Below are positions 57,369 to 64,000 of a stretch of DNA of 64,000 bases, one piece after another. The notes under the pieces were generated by a model that was given only the letters and a program-made list of their open reading frames with translations, did no database searches and was not told the origin of the DNA. Positions within the stretch are counted from its first letter, which is position 1, and each line of letters starts with the position of its first letter. A program made the translations under genes and the position numbers. The DNA comes from Bacillus kwashiorkori (GTDB lineage: Bacteria > Bacillota > Bacilli > Bacillales > Caldibacillaceae): assembly GCF_001375515.1 (NCBI RefSeq), contig NZ_CTDX01000015.1, forward strand, positions 1-64,000. Reading direction: 5' to 3'.

Positions 57369-58179
57369 AGAAGAAATTTTAAAAGATTTCAGAAGAAAAA
57401 TTGAAAATGGTGAAATCCTTTTAGGTGTTGGCGCAGGCACGGGTATAACTGCTAAAAGTAGTGAAGCTGGTGGAGCGGATATGCTCATCATATATAATTC
57501 CGGTCGTTATAGAATGGCTGGTCGTGGCTCTTTAGCAGGTTTATTGGCATATGGTGATGCCAATCAAATCGTTCAAGATATGGGAAATGAAGTATTACCA
57601 GTTGTTCAAAATACTCCCGTTTTGGCAGGAGTCAATGGCACGGATCCTTTTCGAGTGATGGAAGTGTTCTTAAAACAATTGAAAGATCAAGGATTCAGCG
57701 GGGTTCAAAACTTTCCTACTGTTGGCCTAATAGACGGTGTTTTCCGTCAGAACTTAGAAGAGACTGGTATGGGATACGATTTGGAAGTGGAAATGATTCG
57801 GAAAGCTCATGATTTAGACCTACTAACAACCCCTTATGTATTTGATGAAGAGCAAGCAACAAAAATGGCTGAAGCGGGTGCAGATGTCCTCGTTGCCCAT
57901 ATGGGTTTAACTACAAAAGGTACTATAGGTGCAAAAACTGCATTAACGCTCGATGATTGCGTTGAACGCATTCAAAAAATAGTAAATGCAGGACGTGCGG
58001 TTAATCCTGATATTTTAGTTATTTGTCATGGAGGTCCTATTGCTGAACCAGAAGATGCGAAATATGTAATTGATCGAGTAGATGGAATTGTAGGATTCTT
58101 TGGGGCATCCAGTATTGAAAGATTTGCTGCTGAAAAGGGTATTAAAGAACAGACAGAGGCATTTAAAAAAATAAAATAA
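57352..58179 (+). CDS. Phosphoenolpyruvate hydrolase-like TIM-barrel protein
   Basis: A 275-residue TIM barrel related to the isocitrate lyase/PEP mutase superfamily. Key stretches are [20 protein letters not shown] (about residues 19–38), [20 protein letters not shown] and [20 protein letters not shown]. It corresponds to the C-terminal half of plant Tm-1 proteins, as the preceding gene does to the N-terminal half. GTG 57352 is chosen because AAAGGAGA lies 8 bases upstream. The 17-base overlap implies translational coupling and probably a complex. The substrate is unknown despite the family name. Confidence 0.88.
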   Translation: MITLTREEILKDFRRKIENGEILLGVGAGTGITAKSSEAGGADMLIIYNSGRYRMAGRGSLAGLLAYGDANQIVQDMGNEVLPVVQNTPVLAGVNGTDPFRVMEVFLKQLKDQGFSGVQNFPTVGLIDGVFRQNLEETGMGYDLEVEMIRKAHDLDLLTTPYVFDEEQATKMAEAGADVLVAHMGLTTKGTIGAKTALTLDDCVERIQKIVNAGRAVNPDILVICHGGPIAEPEDAKYVIDRVDGIVGFFGASSIERFAAEKGIKEQTEAFKKIK

Positions 58180-58235
58180 ATAGATAAATATAAGATAAAG
58201 ACATATATGGCAGAGGGTATTTATATATATATTTA

Positions 58236-58267
58236 GGCTGAATCAATTTACGATTCAGTCTTTTTTT
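58236..58267 (+). terminator. Intrinsic terminator of the UPF0261 operon
   Basis: GGCTGAATC (58236–58244) pairs with GATTCAGTC (58252–58260) with one G·U pair, followed by seven T. The following gap up to 58490 shows nothing. Confidence 0.85.
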
Positions 58268-58490
58268 GCCTAAAACTTCCTCGAGATAACTCGTTATTTT
58301 TTCTTCCCCCTGTTTCCATACAATAGAATATCTTCTTTACTCAACGAATACCCCCGATGATCAAAATCTTCACAATAAAAAACCAATATATTTGGACCTA
58401 TCTTCATCTTTCCTAGTGATATACAAAAACTACGTTAAAAAAATTTTGGAAAGACGACGAGTTTTTCAGTAAAAAAGGGAAAAAATAAAC

Positions 58491-58551
58491 TTGACAATTA
58501 ATGATTACAAATGTAAACTTAAACCATAAGCTAATGATTACAAATGTAAAC
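58491..58551 (+). promoter_or_regulatory. Copper-responsive promoter with two cop boxes
   Basis: TTGACA (58491–58496), a 17-base spacer and TAAACT (58514–58519). Two perfect TACAAATGTA palindromes (58506–58515 and 58539–58548) fit the CopY operator TACAnnTGTA. The first overlaps the -10 box, and the second lies in the initial transcript. They sit in a 33-base direct repeat. CopY bound to both would block transcription until copper releases it. Confidence 0.9.
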
Positions 58552-58568
58552 AAAGGTGGAGACATGTT

Positions 58569-59078
58569 ATGAATACAGAGATGGACTCAAAAGTTACAGA
58601 AGCTGAATGGGAGATAATGCGAGTCGTTTGGGCACAAAATAAAGTGACAAGCAAGGAAATTATCGAAGTGTTGCAACAAAAGAAGGATTGGAAACCTGCA
58701 ACTACTAAAACTTTTATTGGCCGCCTAGTTCATAAAGGGATGTTGGAAACCGAAACAGAGGGAAGAAAATATATATACTCAGCAAAAGTTAAAGAAGCAG
58801 ACATTATCAGAAGTTCTTTGAATGAATTATTTGCCAATATTTGTAGTAGGGATGTTGGTAATACAATTGCGTACTTGCTTTCCAATGCCACACTGAGCTT
58901 TAAAGACATAGATAAATTGGAAAAAATTCTCGAGAGAAAGAAAAAGGATGCGGTTGAGGAAGTACCATGTAACTGTGTACCTGGACAATGTAAATGCCAT
59001 GAGCACGAAGGAAGCAATTGTAATTCCGGGTGCCATTCCGTAAGCGATACAGGTCAAGTCTCAATAAATGAACAATAG
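58569..59078 (+). CDS. copY: CopY-type copper-responsive repressor (BlaI/MecI/CopY family)
   Basis: A 169-residue repressor. The winged helix occupies about residues 8–80 (VTEAEWEIMRVVWAQNKVTS and TTKTFIGRLVHKGMLETETE). A helical dimer region follows, and the C-terminal tail carries C-N-C-V-P-G-Q-C-K-C, the CxCx4CxC copper/zinc hook of CopY, plus additional His and Cys residues (HEHEGSNCNSGCH). Copper displacing zinc at the hook releases DNA. Two cop boxes lie directly before the gene. copA follows after 96 bases on the same strand. Confidence 0.93.
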   Translation: MNTEMDSKVTEAEWEIMRVVWAQNKVTSKEIIEVLQQKKDWKPATTKTFIGRLVHKGMLETETEGRKYIYSAKVKEADIIRSSLNELFANICSRDVGNTIAYLLSNATLSFKDIDKLEKILERKKKDAVEEVPCNCVPGQCKCHEHEGSNCNSGCHSVSDTGQVSINEQ

Positions 59079-59174
59079 GTGGAGGCTAGATAGTCAAAAG
59101 GCAGAAATGCAAATGCCTAGTATCAGCCGTAATTTCTATAGCATTTTCTAGACTACTAAAGGAGGGAAACATAG

Positions 59175-61559
59175 ATGAGCGAAACGAAGCATGCAACGCT
59201 TAATATAACTGGAATGACTTGTGCAGCATGTTCTAACCGTGTAGAGAAGACGTTAAATAAAATGGATGGAGTAGAAGCCCAAGTTAATTTAACGACAGAA
59301 AAGGCATCCGTTCACTACGATCCAGAAAAAACATCTCTTGATGAGATTTCCAAGAAAATAGAAAATATCGGTTATGGTGTCTTAAAAGAAAAAGTCGAAC
59401 TAGATGTATTTGGTATGACCTGTGCGGCATGTTCTAATCGGATAGAAAAGGTGTTAAACAAACAAGAAGGCGTAGCACAAGCAACTGTCAATTTAACGAC
59501 AGAAAGTGCCATGATTGAATATAATCCTGGAATAATCGACATAGAATCTTTGATTGAGAAAATTAAGAACACTGGATATGATGCAAAACGGAAGGCAGAA
59601 GCAATTGACAAACAAACATATAAAGAAAAAGAGTTACAAGGAAAGAAAATGAAGCTAATCGTTTCCGTCATTCTTTCTGTACCACTATTAGTAACGATGC
59701 TAGACCATTTATTTAATATGAATATCCCTCATATATTCATGAATCCGTGGTTTCAATTTTTACTAGCAACTCCTGTTCAATTTATTATCGGCTGGCAATT
59801 TTATGTTGGTGCATATAAGAATTTGAAAAATGGTGGAGCAAACATGGATGTGCTCGTTGCCTTAGGTACGAGTGCTGCTTATTTCTATAGTTTATATGAA
59901 GCAGTGAAAACGATAGGAAACCCAAGTTACATGCCACATTTATATTTTGAAACGAGTGCAGTTTTAATCACATTAATTTTATTTGGTAAGTATTTGGAGT
60001 CCAGAGCGAAAAGTCAAACGACCAATGCGATCTCAGAACTACTCAATTTACAAGCAAAAGAGGCCCGTGTAATTCGAAATGGGAAAGAAGTAATGATTCC
60101 GGTTGAGGATGTAATCGTTGGCGACCGTTTAATCGTCAAGCCAGGTGAAAAAATACCTGTAGACGGTGTAGTTGTAAAGGGAAGAACTTCTGTCGATGAA
60201 TCGATGCTCACAGGTGAATCTATTCCAATTGAAAAAAATCCTGGGGAAAAATTAATTGGAGCAACAATAAATAAAAATGGATCCATTGAAATGGAAGCGA
60301 CAAAAGTTGGAAAAGACACTGCTCTAGCTTCGATTATTAAAGTTGTCGAAGAAGCACAAGGATCCAAAGCACCGATCCAGCGGTTAGCTGATATTATTTC
60401 TGGTTATTTCGTTCCAATAGTTATCGGTATAGCGATAGTCACCTTTACAATTTGGATTATCTTTGTCGAACCTGGTCAAATCGAACCCGCGCTAGTCGCA
60501 GCTATCGCGGTACTTGTCATTGCTTGTCCATGTGCGTTAGGTTTGGCAACACCAACTTCGATTATGGTTGGAACAGGAAGAGCGGCTGAAAGTGGTATTT
60601 TATTTAAAGGGGGAGAACACTTAGAAAGAACCCATCAGTTAGAAACTATCGTTCTTGATAAAACAGGTACCATCACGAAAGGAAAACCAGAAGTCACTGA
60701 TTTTATTGGGGATGATGAAACACTACAGTTGTTAGCAAGTGCGGAAAAAGGTTCAGAACATCCACTTGCTGGAGCAATCGTTGCCTACGCAACAGAGAAC
60801 GATATTGATTTTCTCGATGTGGAAGAGTTTCACGCCATACCTGGTCATGGTATTGAAGTGACAATTGCTGGAAAACAAGTTCTCGTCGGAAATCGAAAAT
60901 TAATGAATGATCATCAAATTAATATTGGTAATAACGAAGAAAAATTAGTGGAATTTGAAATGAATGGAAAAACTGCCATGTTGATTGCGATTGATGGAAG
61001 CTATCGTGGAATCGTTGCGGTGGCAGATACGATTAAAGAAACAGCACCAGAAGCGATTCTACAATTAAAAGAAATGGGTATTGAAGTTGTTATGTTAACA
61101 GGTGACAACGAAAGAACGGCAGATGCGATCGCAAAACAAGTGGGTATTGATCGTGTAATCGCCCAAGTATTACCTGAACAAAAAGCAGAAAAGGTAAAAG
61201 AACTGCAAGCACAAGGGAAAAAGGTAGCAATGGTTGGAGATGGAATAAATGACGCCCCAGCATTAGTGACGGCAGATATAGGAATTGCCATTGGGACCGG
61301 TACAGAAGTTGCTATTGAAGCGGCAGACGTAACCATTCTTGGTGGAGAGTTATTACTAATTCCAAAAGCGATTAAAATTAGTCATGCAACGATTCGAAAC
61401 ATCCGCCAAAATCTATTCTGGGCTTTCGGCTACAATACTGCAGGAATCCCAATTGCAGCCTTTGGTCTTCTTGCCCCATGGATTGCCGGAGCTGCCATGG
61501 CTCTGAGTTCTGTTAGTGTTGTAACGAACTCACTTCGCCTAAAACGAGTAAAACTTTAA
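59175..61559 (+). CDS. copA: Copper-exporting P1B-type ATPase
   Basis: CopA pumps Cu(I) out of the cytoplasm. The 794-residue protein has two N-terminal metal-binding domains ([10 protein letters not shown], with C16/C19 and C83/C86), eight membrane helices and the transmembrane CPC motif ([12 protein letters not shown], about residue 450). It has the actuator TGES ([11 protein letters not shown]), the phosphorylation motif DKTGTITKG (Asp about 495), the SEHPLAGAI motif and the hinge [10 protein letters not shown]. All catalytic motifs are intact and the length is standard for Bacillus CopA. The start is ATG 59175 after AAAGGAGGG. It is expected to be induced by copper through CopY. Confidence 0.97.
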   Translation: MSETKHATLNITGMTCAACSNRVEKTLNKMDGVEAQVNLTTEKASVHYDPEKTSLDEISKKIENIGYGVLKEKVELDVFGMTCAACSNRIEKVLNKQEGVAQATVNLTTESAMIEYNPGIIDIESLIEKIKNTGYDAKRKAEAIDKQTYKEKELQGKKMKLIVSVILSVPLLVTMLDHLFNMNIPHIFMNPWFQFLLATPVQFIIGWQFYVGAYKNLKNGGANMDVLVALGTSAAYFYSLYEAVKTIGNPSYMPHLYFETSAVLITLILFGKYLESRAKSQTTNAISELLNLQAKEARVIRNGKEVMIPVEDVIVGDRLIVKPGEKIPVDGVVVKGRTSVDESMLTGESIPIEKNPGEKLIGATINKNGSIEMEATKVGKDTALASIIKVVEEAQGSKAPIQRLADIISGYFVPIVIGIAIVTFTIWIIFVEPGQIEPALVAAIAVLVIACPCALGLATPTSIMVGTGRAAESGILFKGGEHLERTHQLETIVLDKTGTITKGKPEVTDFIGDDETLQLLASAEKGSEHPLAGAIVAYATENDIDFLDVEEFHAIPGHGIEVTIAGKQVLVGNRKLMNDHQINIGNNEEKLVEFEMNGKTAMLIAIDGSYRGIVAVADTIKETAPEAILQLKEMGIEVVMLTGDNERTADAIAKQVGIDRVIAQVLPEQKAEKVKELQAQGKKVAMVGDGINDAPALVTADIGIAIGTGTEVAIEAADVTILGGELLLIPKAIKISHATIRNIRQNLFWAFGYNTAGIPIAAFGLLAPWIAGAAMALSSVSVVTNSLRLKRVKL

Positions 61560-61814
61560 AAGGAAACTTCCGTTACTGTCGGTTTTCAATCGTATAGGTC
61601 GTATTAGTGCTGAGTGTTGTGTTTTTAGTTTGCTATTACGTCAAAATGTAAGAGCCTTATGGCAATGATTCTTTTACGAACAATTTTTTGCCAATAAAAC
61701 TCGTACGTATCCTGACAATTACTACCCGACTCTTCTTACCATTTTAATTGTTGAGTTAGGCGTCATGTCAAGCTATATTGCGCAAATATCCGATTTAAAG
61801 GAGGTGAATAAATC
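61560..61814 (+). other. copA–copZ spacer with possible coding debris
   Basis: A 255-base gap, unusual because copZ is often next to copA. One frame (about 61670–61800) reads FYEQFFANKTRTYPDNYYPT, then a hydrophobic LLTILIVELGVMSSYIAQ, without a start and with a stop upstream, like the remains of a membrane protein. No terminator or promoter was recognised. Confidence 0.35.
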
Positions 61815-62021
61815 ATGGAAACAACGTTAACTGTAAAAGGGATGTCCTGCAATCATTGTAAAATGTCAGTTGAGGGTGCATTAAAAAAATTGGCTGGCAT
61901 ATCAGATGCTAAAGTTAATTTGGAGGCTGGTACAGTAGAGGTTACTTACGATGAATCAAAAGTAAACGTTGCTGCAATGAAAGAAGCTATTGAGGACCAA
62001 GGCTATGATGTAGAATTCTAA
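61815..62021 (+). CDS. copZ: Copper chaperone CopZ
   Basis: A 68-residue HMA-domain chaperone that carries Cu(I) to CopA and CopY. The metal site is GMSCNHCKMSVEGAL (C12 and C15 in M-x-C-x-x-C), and the fold ends IEDQGYDVEF. Length and sequence fit Bacillus CopZ. The start is ATG 61815 after AAAGGAGGTGAATAAATC. A terminator follows. Confidence 0.95.
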   Translation: METTLTVKGMSCNHCKMSVEGALKKLAGISDAKVNLEAGTVEVTYDESKVNVAAMKEAIEDQGYDVEF

Positions 62022-62030
62022 TTAAATAAA

Positions 62031-62080
62031 AAGCTGACTCAAAAGGTCGATAAAATGATCTTTTTGAGCCAGCTTCTTTT
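62031..62080 (+). terminator. Intrinsic terminator after copZ
   Basis: AAGCTGACTCAAAAGGTC (62031–62048) pairs with GATCTTTTTGAGCCAGCTT (about 62057–62075) with small mismatches, then CTTTTC. Confidence 0.8.
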
Positions 62081-62441
62081 CATATGGGTGTTTTTTGGTG
62101 ATGATGGGCCTTTACTTAAAGCAAATACGCCCCCTACCGTATCCATCTCTGCCTCTCCTGTTTCACTCAAAGAATTACCATCAGTATTATTTCCTTCTAA
62201 TCCATTTTCCTAAACAGAACATGTTACAAAAAATGGTTATATATATTGTCCAGTTGCAAATAATATGGATAAATAATATTTATCTTAAAATTTAAAAATA
62301 GTTTTTCTTACTTCCACTTGCCTACACGGGCGGCACTAACGAATTAGTTTGAAGCAAAAAGATAATCATACTAATATTATTAGGATAATTTTCTTCCATA
62401 GAGTAAAGCCCTTATTTTGAACGTCACTAAAGGTGGATAAT
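62081..62441 (-). other. Intergenic stretch with a weak minus-strand coding remnant
   Basis: No gene with a start. The minus strand over about 62095–62207 reads ENGLEGNNTDGNSLSETGEA and EMDTVGGVFALSKGPSSP, which looks protein-like but begins right after a stop codon. It may be a remnant or chance. The plus-strand frame here is not gene-like. Confidence 0.25.
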
Positions 62442-63704
62442 ATGAATAATTACACAAATGATAATACAGCTAGACGATATAAAGCACATGTCAGTCCTTT
62501 AGGAACAACTCAACTGCATCTACGCAATCCGTATATTGTTGCTTGGTGGTCCGCGGCTTTTCCAGGCTTTGGCCATTTACTTTTATCCAAGTATTTAAGG
62601 GGCTATGCTCTATTTATTTGGGAAGTTTTCGTTAATATTCAAGCTCATGTAAATTCTGCCATGATCTATTCCTTTCAAGGGAACATAGACATGGCTAAAG
62701 AAGTTTTGGATACGAGATGGCTAATTATGTATATACCCGTTTATCTATTTGGTATTTGGGATAGCTACCGCACAACCGTAGACATGAACCGTGTCTATAT
62801 TTTAGCTGAACGCGAAGATCACCGTTTTAATTCATTTTCATTAGGAGCAGTGGAACTGAATTACTTAGATAAGCGTAATCCAATTCTCGCGGTTGTTTGG
62901 TCGTTGTTTATCCCTGGATTAGGACAACTTTATATTCATAGACTTTTAACTGCTGTATTTGTAATATCGTGGTTAGTTGTTTTTTTTTATTTCTCGCATG
63001 TTCAAGAAGCGGTCGTACTGTTATTTCTTGGAAAGGTGAAAGAAGCTACAACTGTTCTAAATGCAGAATGGCTCCTTTTTTTACCATCCCAATATGGATT
63101 TGCTACATATGATTCCTATATTAATACTGTTGAAAACAATAAACTTTTTGAAAAAGAAATGCGACAATATTTAACCGAACGCTATCAATCGAGAGAATTT
63201 CCATTAACAAACAAATTAAAAGGTGAAGTGAACCAATTGCGAGTCTTCTCATCATTCGAAACGACAAGTTATTTAGAAATGGCAATGTCCACATTGGAGA
63301 AAAAAGGAATTAGAAAGGAAAATATCTTTGTTGTCCCTTTAGATAAACGAAAGGAAGATCGAAAAGTTTTTGATACATTGCATCGATCAGACGGTACGAC
63401 TCTCATTGACATTGGAATGGCACTTGCTACTGCTTTTTCTGTTATAGGAGCAAGTATTGGGTTTAAGTTAGCGTGGGGTCCAATTTATTGGGGTTTGATA
63501 GGGGCAATTGCTGGTTTTGTACTAGGTTTCGCAATACGACTTTTCATGGAACTAGTTTTAAAGAAAAAAAAGCGACGGTTAAAAGGCAAGCATTCTGAAA
63601 TAATCTTAATTATTGATTGTGAGGAATCGCAAGCAGAATTAGTAGAAAATATCCTTTGGAATCATTTTGCTATCGGTGTGGCGAGAGTGAATCTTCATGT
63701 TTGA
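62442..63704 (+). CDS. Multi-pass membrane protein of unknown function
   Basis: A 420-residue membrane protein. Two similar N-terminal units begin LRNPYIVAWWSAAFPGFGHL (about residues 28–47) and KRNPILAVVWSLFIPGLGQL (about 147–166). Each has the Pro-Gly-x-Gly-(His/Gln)-Leu motif of TM2/DUF-type small repeats, so the protein arose by internal duplication. A cytoplasmic stretch (about 230–330) and a glycine-rich helical hairpin (FSVIGASIGFKLAWGPIYWG, IGAIAGFVLGFAIRLFMELV) follow. ATG 62442 follows AAAGGTGG. No family name is certain and the role is unknown. Confidence 0.8.
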   Translation: MNNYTNDNTARRYKAHVSPLGTTQLHLRNPYIVAWWSAAFPGFGHLLLSKYLRGYALFIWEVFVNIQAHVNSAMIYSFQGNIDMAKEVLDTRWLIMYIPVYLFGIWDSYRTTVDMNRVYILAEREDHRFNSFSLGAVELNYLDKRNPILAVVWSLFIPGLGQLYIHRLLTAVFVISWLVVFFYFSHVQEAVVLLFLGKVKEATTVLNAEWLLFLPSQYGFATYDSYINTVENNKLFEKEMRQYLTERYQSREFPLTNKLKGEVNQLRVFSSFETTSYLEMAMSTLEKKGIRKENIFVVPLDKRKEDRKVFDTLHRSDGTTLIDIGMALATAFSVIGASIGFKLAWGPIYWGLIGAIAGFVLGFAIRLFMELVLKKKKRRLKGKHSEIILIIDCEESQAELVENILWNHFAIGVARVNLHV

Positions 63705-63815
63705 AGGAGTAGATGGGCATTTAACCGCTAATTTAAAATAGATTTATTATTAGAAAAAGGGTTAGCTATTCGCCTTCCATATATTCTTAATCCTAAAAAA
63801 CAAAAATAATAAATA

Positions 63816-63872
63816 AAAAGCCAAACTATTACAAAGTCCTAAGCTAGATTTTCGTATGATAGTTTGGTTTTT
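63816..63872. terminator. Bidirectional terminator
   Basis: AAAAGCCAAACTAT (63816–63829) pairs with ATAGTTTGGTTTTT (63859–63872). It can serve both the membrane-protein gene and a convergent gene entering from the right. Confidence 0.75.
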
Positions 63873-64000
63873 CCTTTTTTTTGAAATATTTGCTCCTAAC
63901 TTTTTTGTTTAAAATATCATAAAAAGTTAGAACTTGATTTGCATCAATTTTTTTTTCGAGTAACGCCTCTATACTAGAATTATCAACAACAAGGAAATAG
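63844..64000 (-). CDS. C-terminal end of a minus-strand gene running out of the window
   Basis: The minus strand is open from the window end to a stop at 63844–63846 and reads YFLVVDNSSIEALLEKKIDA and NQVLTFYDILNKKVRSKYFK. Composition and the terminator position agree with a real C-terminus of about 51 codons. The family cannot be told. Confidence 0.45.
   Translation of the reverse strand, partial: YFLVVDNSSIEALLEKKIDANQVLTFYDILNKKVRSKYFKKKEKPNYHTKI

Noticed and set aside
62095..62295. A 66-codon plus-strand frame after copZ
   Set aside because: There is no ribosome binding site and its start overlaps the terminator region; the minus strand looks slightly more protein-like but also lacks a start.

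Overview
The window reads as a low-GC Bacillaceae chromosome (Bacillus or a close relative). The evidence is a Bacillus-type 23S–5S–tRNA unit followed by the block rocF–sigW–rsiW–cdaA–cdaR–glmM–glmS, with a glmS ribozyme, GGAGG ribosome binding sites, frequent TTG/GTG starts and sigma-A, SigW and CopY type promoter elements. I cannot name a species.

Positions 1–7135 hold the end of an rRNA operon (16S–23S spacer, 23S, 5S), tRNA-Asn and tRNA-Thr. A decayed prophage follows: an integrase remnant, a frameshifted minor capsid/Ntox50 gene, a small putative partner gene, a scaffold gene and a capsid N-terminus. A second tRNA cluster with its own promoter (Glu, Val, Thr, Tyr, Gln, Lys) comes after it. 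Positions 7213–15944 are core genome: arginase, the SigW/RsiW stress switch, c-di-AMP synthesis (CdaA/CdaR) and amino-sugar synthesis (GlmM, GlmS).

Positions about 15945–49252 form a defence island. It opens with a purine-rich intergenic repeat region, a long-hairpin RNA with its own promoter and terminator, an SF2 helicase, an XRE regulator and a PD-(D/E)XK/DUF4268-like gene. The centre is a complete type 1 BREX operon (brxA, brxB, brxC, pglX, pglZ, brxL) with a HEPN/Abi-C type gene inserted between pglX and pglZ. Downstream lie a Shedu-like nuclease gene split by one in-frame TGA and an intact IS3-family element. Next is a tight six-gene operon running from a small protein and an AlbA_2/Schlafen-type protein through three unrecognised proteins to a TIR-domain protein. 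A DUF3800 gene and nested IS21 remnants complete the island. Three large copies of a diverged noncoding repeat lie among these genes. The right edge is a sharp junction at about 49252, where a HEPN-like gene and an acetylxylan esterase gene are both cut off head to head.

Positions 49253–64000 are chromosomal again. They hold the 5'-truncated esterase, a MATE transporter, remnants of a beta-glucosidase and of an unknown gene, a repeat-containing surface protein behind a structured leader, and a ClbS/DfsB-like protein. A three-gene system follows, consisting of an AraC regulator fused to a PEP-hydrolase-like TIM barrel, a UPF0261 (Tm-1 N-terminal type) protein and a free-standing TIM barrel; a cre-like palindrome lies in front of the enzyme pair. 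Then come the copper module copY–copA–copZ with two cop boxes and a membrane protein of unknown role.

The best candidates for something undescribed are the AlbA_2-to-TIR operon, the HEPN gene embedded in BREX, the rod-like RNA ahead of the helicase, the dispersed GAACTTAATTAC-type repeat family, and the self-similar AraC/TIM-barrel/UPF0261 regulon.
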